Source of the DNA: Euryodendron excelsum
Taxonomy: Eukaryota > Streptophyta > Magnoliopsida > Ericales > Pentaphylacaceae
Assembly (NCBI GenBank): GCA_033060915.1
Contig: CM065379.1
Coordinates: forward strand, 32,018,318-32,082,317
Reading direction: 5' to 3'
DNA: 64,000 bases
Part shown: piece after piece, positions 10,511 to 22,597 of the stretch
Layout of the letters: each line of letters begins with the position of its first letter
Position numbering within the stretch: the first letter of the stretch is position 1
Made by a program: the position numbers and the translations under genes
The notes under the pieces: generated by a model
The model's database searches: none
What the model was told of the DNA's origin: nothing
What the model saw: the letters and a program-made list of their open reading frames with translations, nothing else

Positions 10511-12364
10511 TTAGTAAGCTTTAAAGCTCCAATTCAAAGATCCACTTTCAAATGATCTTTCAATTCAAAACCATTGTCATAGCATACGTTCAAAAACATC
10601 CTACTCTTTTGAGATTTCAAAATAAACTCCAAAATCTTTTCAAATGCTTCCATACTCTATCTTCAAAAATGCTTCCACGAAGTTCTCTTAAACTTGTCTC
10701 GACTGAAATGGCTAGACATTTAACATTTTTCAAAAATTATTCTCAAAATGTTTCCAAAAACTCACAACCCTAAAGTGTCCCTAACCTTTTATGGTTAGAG
10801 ATTCCAAGGGAAGGTGATACATTAAATATAATCTTCAAGGTTGTCCATGTTAGGGCTCCAAAACCCTAAGTGTTTCAAAAGCTCTCTTCAAAAATGATTT
10901 TCAAACTTCATATTCTTGAAGCAACACTAATCCTTCCATGGTGAGGATTGTTCAAGTATAAGTGAGATATTCAAGAAGGGTTCTATAACCCTAAAGTTTT
11001 AAAAACTAAAAGAAAAGTCTCTAGCCCCTTTTCCAAACATATTTTCAAAACTCATAGCCCAAAAAGAGTTTAATGCTTCAGTGAATAAGCTCTTAAAGGT
11101 GATAAAACATTAAACATGCCTTTCATAAGGTATCCACAAAAAAAAAAAAAAAAACTACTTTCAAAAGCTTTTCGAAAACAAGTTCACAAGAGCATTTCCA
11201 ACTCAAACTGTACCTCTAAAATTTTCAAAACAAGACTTCAAAATATTTCTAAAACTCCCTTGAGTTATTTTAAAATTTTTCTAGAAACTCCCGTGAGTTG
11301 TTTCAAAGCACTTCCAAAAACTCTCTTGAGCTATTTTGAAGCACTTTCAAAAACTCTCCTAAGTTGTTTCAAAAACATTTTAAAACTCTCTTAAGTTAAT
11401 TTCAAAAACATTTAAAATCATCTTCGAACCCAATTTCAACACTTCAAACATCCCAAGTTCTATTTCAAAGGCATCATTCCAAACTCTCAATTCTCTTTTT
11501 CCAAAGACCTCAAAGTGTCTTCAAAACTTTCCAAAGACCTCAATGCATCTTCAAAATTCCCAAATGCCCTAATGTGGCTATTGTTTTGAACTAAGACCCC
11601 AATGCGTCTTCCAATGGCCTCAATGCTCCTCTTTTCTATCGGCCCCTTGCTCGAACTACGAATGACTTAATTCTTGCCAAATGAGATACATAGGCAACCT
11701 AAAATGTTGCGGTCATAACCTTTATTTCAACATAAGTTCTCTTCTTAAAAATTTCTATCAAGACAAGCTTTTCATTTCAAATCTTCCTATTTTCAAACAT
11801 CTTTTTCAAAACATGCATCATGCATCATGCATCATTCATCCAAAAAGTGATGACCAAACCCATTTTTCAAAATTCTAAAGTGGATACAAGTGGACAATCA
11901 GTAACCAATGATTCAAGTGCATGAACTAAGGGAGGTTAGACATGTAGGTACTGAAAGGGCAGGATAGGGTGATGATCTTAGAATATCTTCCCTACACGTA
12001 ACCAACTCCCGAACCATAGATTTCTATTTCGAAGACTAAAATCGGAGTCACATTTTCAAAAAAGGCTTTTAAAAGGTTGTTAAGACCTTTTTTCCAAAAA
12101 CCTTCTTAAAAGAGACATTTTCAAAACCTTTTAAAAAATCTAAGTTTAGTCTTTGGATTACACTTAGTTTTAGGTGACCTAACATACCTCTAACTATGTT
12201 AGGTGGCGACTCTCATTTTTTTTTCAAAAGGTCCTTAAATCAAATCAATTTTCAATTCAAGCCTAGTTGCACTCATCCTTCTAAGATGATGAATTCTAAC
12301 GAGAGAGCATCGTGTTTTTTTCACTTGTTTTCTCGAGTGCGGAAAATCAGGGCGTAATAGTACC

Positions 12365-12568
12365 TTCTTGTGTAACATTGTCGATACGCACGTTTCCCAC
12401 CATCCTTAGAAGATGTCCATGTCGTATAGGAGTTTTTGATGTCTCATCTGATAAGTTGCCTAGACCTTTAATGGATCGGGAGATGAGATTCAAGAAGCAT
12501 TATCCCTTTTTGTTTGAATGATGATTTGTATCAAGTTTGGGAACCAAACTTATTTAATGGGGGAAAGA
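12365..12568 (+). pseudogene. Element A, first body: pol C-terminal tail and polypurine tract
   Basis: After the solo LTR and the GTACC duplicate, the sequence resumes the element A body and aligns with 60490-60692. It encodes the end of the polyprotein, finishing FLFE with TGA near 12520. A purine run ATGGGGGAAAGA (12557-12568) abuts the LTR at 12569 and should be the polypurine tract. Confidence 0.82.
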
Positions 12569-12715
12569 TGTAATACCCTGAACCTCTATTATCAGATTTA
12601 ATATGAATCTTTTAATTCTGTATTATTTTAATATGCCATTAGGTCAAAATGATCAATGATAATGCATGTTGTAGCATATGCCCTGCATGCGAGATGCATG
12701 GGATTAATTCCCATA

Positions 12716-12732
12716 GGTGTCTTTTAGACACC
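12716..12732. promoter_or_regulatory. Perfect stem-loop in element A LTR
   Basis: GGTGTCT and AGACACC pair around TTT. It is conserved at 60841-60857 in the 3' LTR, where the stem is one base pair longer. The role is unknown. Confidence 0.55.
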
Positions 12733-14164
12733 CACACACACCACTAACACACACACTCTCTCTCTCTCTACGTTGGGGAGAAGAGTAGAAAGAGAGAAGA
12801 AAGGAAGAACAAGAGAGTAGGGAATCAAAGAGGGGAAGAAGATGGAGGAGTTCTACCCAAGCTAAAAGAAACCATTGTTAGAGTCGGGAAGCTTGAGAGA
12901 GAAAGGTAAAAACTCTATCTCTTGTAAATGTCTAGTTGTGTATATATAAATATGTGTACCTATAAGTGTTGTTGGGTTTTAGTGACTCATTTGAGTCCCA
13001 ATTAGTCAGATTTTATGAGCTTATAGCTCACATTGTGAGATTTGGGATTGAGATTTAGGGTTGAAGACCCCCAAATGTATGCATGATAGAGTTTGGAATT
13101 TCAACCCCTAGATCCCTTTGTTTTGCTTGTTCATTCTACCCCATTTTGAGTTATTGTAGTATTCTTGGGTCAATCTCTGAACCGTAGAAGCATTGGAAAG
13201 GTTTGGGAGATTTTGGGAGAAGTTTGGTTGAGTTTGGGGTGAGAAAACTCATTTTCGTGCGTTGCTGCCAAAAGGAGTGCACTAGAGCAGGGTCAAGCCC
13301 ACTTGAGAGCCAGGTAATCTAGTTTGGAGCGTGCTAGAGCGCACTCTAGCCCGCTCTAGCGCGGTCCCTGGTCACAACTCCAATACTCTTTAGTAAAATG
13401 GGCATAACTTGCTCTAGAAAACTCAAATTGATGCCCTGTTTGAAACATTGGTAAATTGACTTATAGACCTTTCTACTCATATAAAGTTTGTACTCTAATT
13501 CCTTACAGATTGAGAGATATTGAAGTCTAAAATTGATCCAAAATTTCTATCAGTAACATTATTTTTTAAAATTTTAGTCCCTTTTCCATTGGACATAACT
13601 TCTTCATTCAGAATGTGTTTTTAACCCATGACCTATCAAATTAAAGATCTTTAAGTCTATTTTCAAATTAAATTGACCTAGGATATAGACTTATTATTTT
13701 GATGTGAATGAGATGCAATGAATGAATCGGTGTTCAGAGATTCACGTTTCAAACCTCAACTCTTATGTTCTTGCATGCACAGGGTCTTGCATTTGATTCT
13801 TTTGTGTACTCTATATGTAGGAACACTCTTGTTTAGACCTAATCTCAAGGATAGAGGTAAGTAATGATATGCCATAAGTAAAACCCCATTACTTTTCAAA
13901 TGTTTTAAGATTAACTCCATATCATGCAATGTTTTCCATATGTTTTCAATGTATCAATGTTTATGCTATATATAAATGTCATGTTTTGAAATGCAACTTT
14001 ACTTATATTATGAAATGAAAATCCATGGACTAGAAGGCTTTAAATGAAAGAGATGCAAGATTTTCCAATGTACGATGCCAACTCTAGGTCTTTCGTGGCA
14101 AGACCCTAAACTAGCAATGATGGTTCTACGGTAGGGGATGTGAAATAATTTATCGCCATCTTAG

Positions 14165-14580
14165 GAGATGTCTATTGATTTAAAGAGCCTATGTGTGAGC
14201 TTTATGGTTACTATAACTGAGCCTAGCTCTTATAATTGGCTTAAAGAGCCTATGTGTGACCTTTATGGTTACTAGGACTATGCCTAGCTCTCATGATTGG
14301 CCTAAACCACTCTATGTTGCTAATAAACTGAGCATAGCTCTTAATAACTGAGCTTAGCTCTCATGACAGGCCTAAAGAGCCTTATGTGTGACATTTGTTG
14401 TTACTATGTTAGCCTAAAAAGCCTTACGCATAACCTTTACGATTACTATGTTGGCCTAAAGAGTCTTATGCGTAACCTTTACGGTTACTATATTGGCCTA
14501 AAGAGCCTTGTGCATGACCTTTGCGATTACTACGTTAGCCTAAAGAGCCCTATGTGTGACCTTTTAGCATACTAATGCGG
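14165..14580 (+). repeat. 42-bp tandem repeats in element A LTR
   Basis: Units of the form GGCCTAAAGAGCCTTATG...GACCTTTACGGTTACTATG repeat about every 42 bp. The last five are the most regular, and imperfect longer units with GAGCCTAGCTCT precede them. Because 42 is a multiple of three, one frame stays open across the regular part. That is a consequence of the repeat and not evidence of a gene. Confidence 0.85.
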
Positions 14581-15317
14581 AGCCTAGCTCGGATGTAAAG
14601 ACATAACGCACTTATGTTTTAGAATGAGAAATATGGTTTGTTCAAATGCTTCACGACAAGTTATGTATGTTTTCACAAGTATTAATGTGACAGTGTATCT
14701 CCCCTTTTTATAATATTATGATATGCCTTACGGTACCATGCCATGGTATGCTTATGACAAGCTACGTTATGTCTTACGTGATCATGTTACGATTTGTGTC
14801 TCACTCCTATGATGCTATGTTTAAAATGTTATAACATTTCATTATGAAAGCTTACAAAACAATGTTCTGTTGTATCTCTCTCTTTTACGATACCATGATT
14901 TGATACGATATAATATTTCAATATGATGTTTATGCGACCTATGTTTTCAAATCTACGCTTTATACATTTTGAGAACATTGATATTTGATATGTCAAATGT
15001 TATACGATAAGCTAAGATATACTCTTACATGTCCATGATATGTTATGCTCTTGAAAAAAATTGTTATGCTTTACAAGATCATGCTATAACATGCCTCACT
15101 CTTTTATGATATTATGTTTAGGAAATGATGAAATGTTTTTGTAAACAGCCCATTTTTGCCTGCTCAGCAATCTCCTGCCCGACTATATCCAATTTTCAAA
15201 CATCACAATACATGTAAGCCCAAGACAGGACTTTCAAACTCCAATCCAGTCAACTAGTCACTTCCCAGGCCCACAAGGCCCAACTGAAGCCATAAACATC
15301 GTCATGCCTCTAGGCAT

Positions 15318-15656
15318 TCCAGGCAGCTTTTCGAGATTGGGCGGTCTCGGGAACCAATGCCATCCAGGTAGTTTTCCGAGATCGGGCGATCTCGGGGACC
15401 AACACCTTATCAAATTCTAGATGGTTCACTTCTAGCGCCTACGAGCTCACCAATGTAGAATGTCGATCATTCAATAGTTCTCCGAGACCAGGCATTCTCG
15501 GAGACCAACACCACCATCACAAGTAGCTTTCTTAGACCAAGCGTTCTCAAAAACCAACACCACCCTATAGGTAGCTCTCTGAGACCGGGTAGTCTTAGGG
15601 ACCAACACCGCACAGGTAGTTTTTCGAGGCTGGACGGTCTCAGGAACCAACACTTA
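15318..15656 (+). repeat. Hairpin array, GAGACC/GGTCTC class
   Basis: The units include GAGATC-gggc-GATCTC near 15368 and GAGATT-gggc-GGTCTC near 15333, followed by more degenerate copies to 15656. The spacing is about 50 bp. Confidence 0.8.
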
Positions 15657-16882
15657 GGTCAACATCGGCGCCTGCTAGCCCGACCCGGTGAAAAATGACC
15701 AAACCTGCCCCTTGGCCTCCAGGCAAGTTTTGAGAAAATTCAAAATCCCTCAAAATGGTAAGTCCACCCTTTCAAAATGGTGCTAAGCCCTTAGGCATCC
15801 TCTGCACGCCATTTGGTCCAATTCCGGTCTCATTCCAGCTAACTCCAGTCAAAATGACCATTTTGCCCCTAAATACCCCAACACCGCACAAATACCACCG
15901 AGTAGTGAAAGACTCTTTCGGGATCGTTCCTGAATGACTCGGCACGCTTAACATTACACTCCGACCCATTCCTGACCATTTTTAACCAAACCCGGCCAAA
16001 ATGACCATTTTGCCCCTAACAACCTGAACACGCCCCAAAACAGCACCGATCCTAGAATTTTGAACGGTGAGTCTTGTCATACACCCCTGTTTAACCTAAA
16101 GAGGACCTTACAACACTGAACACCCCTGACTCGATAAAAGTACCCTAGAGCATCTCGTAGACGCTTCGCCAAAATTGCCTTTTCTCCTTATTCCTTAGTT
16201 ATAATGCACCGTCAAATGATTTGAGAAATGCGTAAACCAAGGAATTCCCAAAAACTCGTTCACAGGTCTTTCCATCGATATGGCTCGATCGGATAGATCG
16301 CTTGCCAAAGCTTCTCATCGCATGGCTCAAAAATTGCAACTTTCAGCAACCCCTAAAGCATCTCACAGACGCTCCGCCAAGGTTGACTTTTTTCTCAATT
16401 CCCTAGTTATAACGCACTATCAAATGACTTGAGAAACGCATAAATTAGGAAATTCCTGAAAGTATTTCCAGAGTGCTTTCCATCAGTACAGTCCGATCGG
16501 AGAGATCATTTCCTGAAGACCTCGATCATGCGACACAAAAACAGCTACTTTCGAACCCCCACGGAGCACATCATAGACGCCCGAGATGCCATTTCATGCA
16601 CATTTCTCGAGACGATATCTCACACTTCCAAACACCATTCAAACTTTTTAAAAACTCAAAAGTTCACAAGAAACCATAGGAGAACACCCCGGGTGCAACC
16701 GATTCCTCCGAAACCTTCCCAGTTTGCTCAATTATAGAGGCAAAGTTTAAAGGAACACTCCCGGTGACGGAGCGTATGCTACATGCACCAAGATTTTGAT
16801 CAAATCAACCAAAGTTCCAACAACCATTAGGATTTAACCAGTACAATGGGTGCCATGTGGCATTCTAGCAATGGAACAGTAC

Positions 16883-16959
16883 TGGCGCATGTGCTAAATG
16901 CACAAGGAAAAATTTGGCCAAGCGCATGTGCCAGGCTTCTCCCAGATTGCCTATAAATA
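16883..16959 (+). promoter_or_regulatory. Type 1 promoter of element B 5' LTR
   Basis: Decayed GCGCATGTG half-sites lie at 16885 and 16922, and TATAAATA is at 16952-16959. The second halves of the palindromes are mutated compared with the 3' LTR copy at 51839-51897. Confidence 0.7.
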
Positions 16960-17219
16960 CAAGCCTCCCCCTTTGCATATTCCAAAATCAAAAATTGAAG
17001 GGAAGCTCTGCAAAAACTACTCTAGAACCTCGAAATCCTATATACATCCCACCTCTCAAACACTTAGGCTAGATTTCACCTTTCCCTAACCCATACACTT
17101 CACCTATATAGCCTTCTACACCATAGAACACTTCCATCCAGCCCCTCAAGCAAACTTAAAGCCCTCCAAGTTCAAGTCAAGATATCCATAGAAGATTGCA
17201 AGTATATTAAAGGCAAAAG

Positions 17220-20177
17220 GTGATATTTCTTTTATATTTTTGTTTTCTCCCATTCCTCTCTTCTCCCTCCTAGCTTACTTAAGCTATTTCCTATTTTAAT
17301 CCCCATCTTCTACCCCCCTCCCCCTTTTTTGTATGCTTCAAGCAAAAGGGCTCTTAGTTCATGCCTAGAGGAAAGTTAGTGAGAGCCACCGTGTAGGGGG
17401 ATCTCTCACTAGCCTACTTTAGGATGATATGGCCATGGAGCACCTTGATTATGTGGTGTAGCCTAAAGCCTTGTATGTATTCATGACCCCCTTTGTATAT
17501 TGGTATCTTATTCATGATTTATGTGCTTGGCTTTATTTTCATGTTTATTACCATGTTTGGCAAAATCTACACTATTCTCATTTTCATGCCATTTTCAAAT
17601 TCGATATTCCCTTCAAAATGGTCCTCAAAGTTGATCCCTTGAAGTTTAGAATGAGACTCTAGGAAATCATGCCTTAAGAAACCTCCCCATTAACCCCCTA
17701 ACTCACACTTTTGCATCTTGGCATACTAACTTGCATAAAAATGATTTTTAAACTCTCTAATTCCTAAGGTTTCTATTCTCTCAAGTTTAGTGGTTGAAAT
17801 GGCAGCATGGAACCCTCTCTTGAGTGGTCTCCCTTTTATATTAGCCATAGGAGCCCTAAATTGTTAGAATGGTCCCATGGAACCCTCTCTTTAGTGGTCT
17901 CCTATTACATTGGCCATAGGAACCTTAACTTGTTAGAATAGTTTCCTTTGGAAAATGGTTTTCAAAATCTTCTTCTCAAAAATAGTTTTCAAAAATCCAT
18001 TCTCTTCATCTTTGCATTAAAAATGATTTTTCAAAAGTTGTCATCATTGTGTTGATTTTTGAAATCCTTACTCTTTTCAAGATAAAGGTTATAATGGTCC
18101 TAAGAAGACCTTCCTCGGAATGGTTTTCAAACACCAACCATATAAACCACATCCTTGGCTAGAGTCTAATTTTCATGGAAATGATATTCAAAAGAGTTGT
18201 CAACCAAAATCCTTTGCATAACATGATTTGTTTTCCAAGACTCTTTTCAAAAATGGATAAAACCACATTTCAAAACCATCTTCCAATCCAACCATAGGTT
18301 AACTTGTACCTAGCTGACCAACTCTAGATTAACCTAACCTAAGTTAGCTAACCCTAGGTCACCTTAACCCTAGGTTAACCTAACCCTACTTAGTTAACCC
18401 TAGTCCCATCAAACCCTTGGTTAACCAAACCCTAGTTGATTAACTCTAGGCCACCTTAACTCTAGGTTAACCAAACCCTAATTGATTAACCCTAGGTCAC
18501 CTTAACCCTAGGCTAACCTAACCCAAGTTAGTTAACCTTAGGTCACCCCTAATCTTAGGCCAACCCAACCTAAGTTAGTATACTTCCAGGTTCCAACTCA
18601 TGGACCCCTTTTAAATGATCTTTCTATATAAAACTATTCTCATAACCCACTTTTCCAAAACCTCCTACTCTCTTGAGATATCAAAAACCAACTCCATAAC
18701 CTTTTTAAATACTCCCACACTCTATCGTTTCCAAAAATGTTTTAAAGAACTCACAACCCTAAGGTGTCCCTACCCCTTTTATGGTTAGGGACCTCAAGGG
18801 AAGGTGGTACATTAAGTTCAACTTTCAAGGTTGTCCATATTAAAGTTCGAAAGCAGTAGGTGTTTTCAAAAATCACTTTCAAAAACTTTTCAAAGACCAA
18901 TTCACTAAAACACTCCAAAATCATACTTCCAAAGTTTTCAAAACATGACTACAAATCATTTTCAAAACTCTCTTGAGTTACGTCAAAGCATTTCCAAAAC
19001 TCCCTTAGGTTGTTCCAAAAACGTTCCAAAACACTTCAAAACCCTATTTTAAGAGCACTTTTCAAAAATCTTCAAATTCTATTCCAAAAACACTCCAAAA
19101 TCCTATCAAAAACTCTTAAATCCTCCTTTCCAAAGACCTCAAAACGTCTTCAAACATTCCAAAGGCCCTAATGCGCCTATTTTCCATCGGGCTCTTACCC
19201 GAACTACGAATGACTTGATTCTCACCAAATGAGATACGTAGGTAACCTAAAATGGTGCGGTCATAACTTCTATTTCAACTCCAATGTCCTTTTCAAAAAT
19301 CTCAATCAATTCAAAGTTTCTATTCCAAGCTCCTTCAAAACCTCCATGTTTTCAAATATTCTTCCCGAAACTTGCACCATGCATCATTCATCCAAAAAGT
19401 GATGACCAAACCCCATTTTCAAAAATCTAAAGTGGATATTAAGTGGATAATGGTAACTGGTTATTCTAGTGAGTGAACAAAGGGTAAATAGACAAGTAGG
19501 TACCGAAAGGGCGGGGTAGGGTGATGATCTTAGGATATCTTCCCTACACGTAACCAACCTCCAGACCATAGATTTTTATTTTCGAATGACCAAAATTGAG
19601 TTACTTTCAAAAAGGGCTTAAAATTTGCTAAACAACCTATTTTCTTAAAAACCCTTTCTCGAGAGAGTTTTTCAAAAATTCTAAATTTAATTTTTGGATT
19701 AACACTTAGTTTTAGGTGACCAAACTCACTTTAATCAAGTTAGGTGGTGACTCCTATTTTCCTAAAAAAGCCCTTAGCCAAACCAATTTCAAGTTCAAAC
19801 CTAGTTGCACTCGTCCCTCTAGGAGGATGAGTTCTAATGACAGAGTTCTGTGCTTTTGTCTCCAAGCCAAAAGGACCTTGGACCAAAAATCGAGGCGCAT
19901 CATCTGGCGACTCCACTGGGAAAACTTAGAGGGTTAGGCCAATAACATGTCCCTTCACCCTTCACTCACCCAGAATCTCCGGTTACTTTGTCCAGTTTTA
20001 TCCATTCTTTAAATTTTACTAAGTTTCCAAAGCAAATCTTATTTTTCAAAAAGATTTTCAAATAAATGTCATCACTTACATTCATTGCTTACATTCATGC
20101 TCTTACATTAACCATCCATTTTACCTTGCATTGAGTTCTTCGAAAAGTTACTAACTCTTTGCATTTTTCTTTTGTAG
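17220..20177 (+). other. Possible 5' UTR intron spanning R-U5
   Basis: A donor-like AAAAG/GTGATA at 17220, about 260 nt downstream of the TATA box, is followed by roughly 3 kb of pyrimidine-rich, G-poor sequence. The acceptor-like TTTTTCTTTTGTAG ends at 20177 in the leader. Equivalent donors (ACAAG/GTAGG) occur in the other LTRs. This rests on splice-site motifs alone. Confidence 0.35.
19905..19922 (+). promoter_or_regulatory. Primer binding site, tRNA-Arg
   Basis: TGGCGACTCCACTGGGAA begins two bases after the LTR. It matches the sequence complementary to the 3' end of plant tRNA-Arg(ACG), TGGCGACTCCGCTGGGGA, at 16 of 18 positions. tRNA-Arg priming is a known hallmark of Ogre elements. Confidence 0.85.
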
Positions 20178-21516
20178 GTGGACCATTGTTCACATTTTAT
20201 TTCATGTCTTATTTATTGCCATGTATGTGAATGAATGAATAGGATGTGATGTGTGTTGTTGGGTCCTTTCCTCCATTTTTGAAAACTCCACACACACTTG
20301 GTGCGCTCACTTGCATTTGCTTCTTGTATATATTACCTGGTTACTAACCTTCTAGATAGAAGGGAGAATAGTATATTGACTATGGGCGGATGCTGTGTTA
20401 GTTTCTCAGCCTACAGTCTCTTGATATATCCCCCGCTCGAACCACCTACCAAAGATGGAGTTCATCCTTTCGAAGGTGGACGCTGGAGGTTTGAAGGTTC
20501 GGGAACCGAGCTTTTTAGGAAGCATTAGTAAACCCCCAACCTCATGCTCATATAGCACCCCATGCATAGCCGAACCTCTGCCTAATTTAAGACACACGCG
20601 TCAATTTCAAAACCAAGGAGAAAAGGGTCACCGCTTTACTTTCCTTTACTTTTTGTTTATAATGTCATGCTTAAATCCTCATCGTTATGTCGTGTATACA
20701 TCCTTTCGCATCATAACTGCTCATGCATCAGAATTCATTTCAAGACAAGAGTTCTCAAAGTAACTCAAGTCATTGCATCTTCATGTATCTAATCAATCTT
20801 TAGAGAAAGGCCCAAAGACCTTCTCACACCAATCAAGTCAACCCAAAACTCATAATGGTACCAAGAGATCCTAAGGATTCATGGCCTGCATCAAAGTCAT
20901 CCTATAAAGAGGGGCCCTAATACCTCTTCACTCATAGAGATAGGGCTGCCAAGAAGACAAAGGGGCAATTCAAATCAAGGTCTTCTACCAACCTCCGCTC
21001 AATAAGGGGAATCCGAAGACTCAAGAGTAGTTTAGGATCCCATGATGTAAATATAGCATAGGCGGAAGTCCTAAGGAAAATGTTTCCCCTCCCCATTTTG
21101 ATGTATTTTTAAAAAATTCTATCCACAAAGAAAATTCATCTTGACAAAATTGTTATTGCTGTCAAGTGAATGAATGAATGAACAGGCTCACACAGCTACA
21201 GTATTGCATACAGGGGTAACCCCCTATCTCTAGATGTGAGCCAAAGCATCATGCTTAGCTCCCCTCAAATGGCAGGGGTATCCTTAGGCCACGCATTGCA
21301 TAAAATTTTTCTAATCCAAAACCAAACATATAATCCCTTTATTTTATTATTCTTTATTTTCTATTTTCCCCTCTCATCTCATCAAAAGACTTGCAATAGT
21401 TTCTGGCAAGATTGCTTGCATTTTAGGTCACCATTGCTTCCAGAAAAGAAAAAAGAGGAACATGAGTGCCTCCTGTACTCCAAACACCAGTTTTTACCCG
21501 ATAGCGAGCAGTACAA
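19923..21516 (+). mobile_element. Element B leader
   Basis: This is about 1.6 kb between the PBS and gag. It holds the acceptor-like site ending at 20177 and short open stretches, for example from ATG 20455. I recognise no protein. Ogre elements often carry an extra ORF upstream of gag, but nothing here is long enough to support one. Confidence 0.6.
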
Positions 21517-22446
21517 ATGACAAGTGAAGGTAACACCCCTGATCAATAAAATAACTCGGTGACACAGGAGGAAGTGAACGAGATGAAGGCAAAAATAGAT
21601 GAGATGTTTAAGCTTGTACAACTGATGGCCTTCAAAGGACCTGCCGTGAATCCATCGGCCTTAAGGTCCCACCCCAAGGAAACTGAAGCTATCCCTCCAA
21701 GGGTCACCCTGTGAACTGACAATACGAGGAAAAACAATGAACTTCCCGAAGCGGTGTATATCAAGGAAGGAGAAGAAAGCAACCCTGAAACCATCCTGTT
21801 GACTGCCATATCAAAGAAGGAAAACCCGAACCCTCTCAATCTCAAGATACAAGGCTTAGAAGAGTCCATGCATAACTTACAAGCTCATAACACCTTCGGT
21901 GGGACATCTTATGATGAACTATGCTTCTTTCCTAACCACCCAAGACCACCCAAATTCAAGATGCCTGATTTTCAAAAGTATGATGGAAGTGGGGATCCCA
22001 TGGCTCACCTGAGGCTATATGCAGGCGCACTAAGTGGACATGGGAATGACCCCAAACTCCTGATGTAGCTGTTTCAACATAGCTTGACCGGACCCACCCT
22101 TAGTGGTTTGCCCATTAAGATTTAAAGAAGATAACAACCTAGAAAGAATTGGTCACGACCTTCCGGTCCCAATACCGACACAATAGTGACCTAACCATGG
22201 ATAGATTTGCCTTGATGATGATGACCTGAGGGGAGAAGGAAAGCTTTAAGAGCTACGCTCTGAGATGGAGGGAGGCAGCTGCTTAAGTCAACTTCCCACT
22301 ACTAGAAAAAGAGTATGTGCAGCTATTTGTGAACACCTTCCAAGGTCTGTACTATGAGCGCCTATGCCTGAGCATCGGAAAGAGTTTTTCCAAGTTGATA
22401 ATGCAAGGAGAAATGATCAAAAATGGATTGAAAACTGGCAGAATAA
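21517..22446 (+). pseudogene. gag: Tat/Ogre-type gag, N-terminal part
   Basis: The likely start is ATG 21517. The frame encodes an acidic and charged N-terminus (VTQEEVNEMKAKIDEMFKLV), a linker, and then the capsid-type core KFKMPDFQKYDGSGDPMAHL...DPKLLM, followed by SLTGPTLS. This closely fits the retrotransposon gag domain of the Tat lineage. In-frame stops occur early (codon 11) and after KLLM. A single-base loss near 22100 shifts the frame, after which LVTTFRSQYRHN, DRFALMMM and FVNTFQGLYYERL continue the gag core. The solo LTR at 22447 then cuts the gene. The protein would have formed virus-like particles and packaged the element RNA. Confidence 0.88.
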
Positions 22447-22597
22447 TGTAAGCACCCCATTTTTGCCCGCTTGGCAATCTCCGAGCTGACCAAGCTCACT
22501 TTCACACATCACATGCATATTTACACTCTAAGCCCGCCTTTTAAATTTGAATTTAGTCCACCAGTCGCTTCTCGGGCCCGTAGGGCCCACTTGAAGC

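Larger units (their letters stand above)
7069..12359 (+). mobile_element. Solo Tat LTR, type 1 (5291 bp)
   Basis: It starts TGTAAGCACCCCATTTTTGCC and ends GGGCGTAATA, a mutated form of the GGGCGCGACA ending of its relatives. It is flanked by GTACC on both sides and has no internal coding region, so it is a solo LTR left by LTR-LTR recombination. Internal landmarks are the GAGACC hairpin array, a type 1 promoter, a TAGGTTAACCTA repeat field, the GAACTACG block near 11654, and a TGGCGAC motif at 12204. Confidence 0.92.
7064..12364 (+). repeat. 5-bp target site duplication GTACC flanking a solo LTR
   Basis: GTACC occurs at 7064-7068 and again at 12360-12364, bracketing a sequence that begins TG at 7069. 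Element A's second copy shows the uninterrupted site near 60485-60489 (ATCGTACCTTC). Confidence 0.9.
12569..15139 (+). mobile_element. Element A central LTR, first segment
   Basis: It begins TGTAATACCC and aligns with the 3' LTR at 60693-63380 through the MITE-like hairpin, the (CT)n tract, the AGAGCG inverted repeats and the 42-bp array. It is interrupted at 15139 by element B (GTTTT duplicate) and resumes at 53435 and again at 58781. Joined, the three segments give about 3.1 kb, against 3231 bp for the 3' LTR. Confidence 0.88.
15140..19902 (+). mobile_element. Element B 5' LTR, type 1 (4763 bp)
   Basis: It runs from TGTAAACAGCCCATTTTTGCC to GGCGCATCA, immediately before the PBS. It shares the type 1 layout with 7069-12359: a GAGACC hairpin array, a GCGCATG promoter, a TAGGTTAACC field (18290-18600), a stem-loop (19187-19202) and TGGTGACTCC (19745). 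Its 3' partner keeps 3337 bp, mainly because of one internal deletion. Confidence 0.9.

Noticed and set aside
14363..14575. 70-codon repeat protein
   Set aside because: It is an open frame forced by a 42-bp (3 x 14) tandem repeat in a non-coding LTR.
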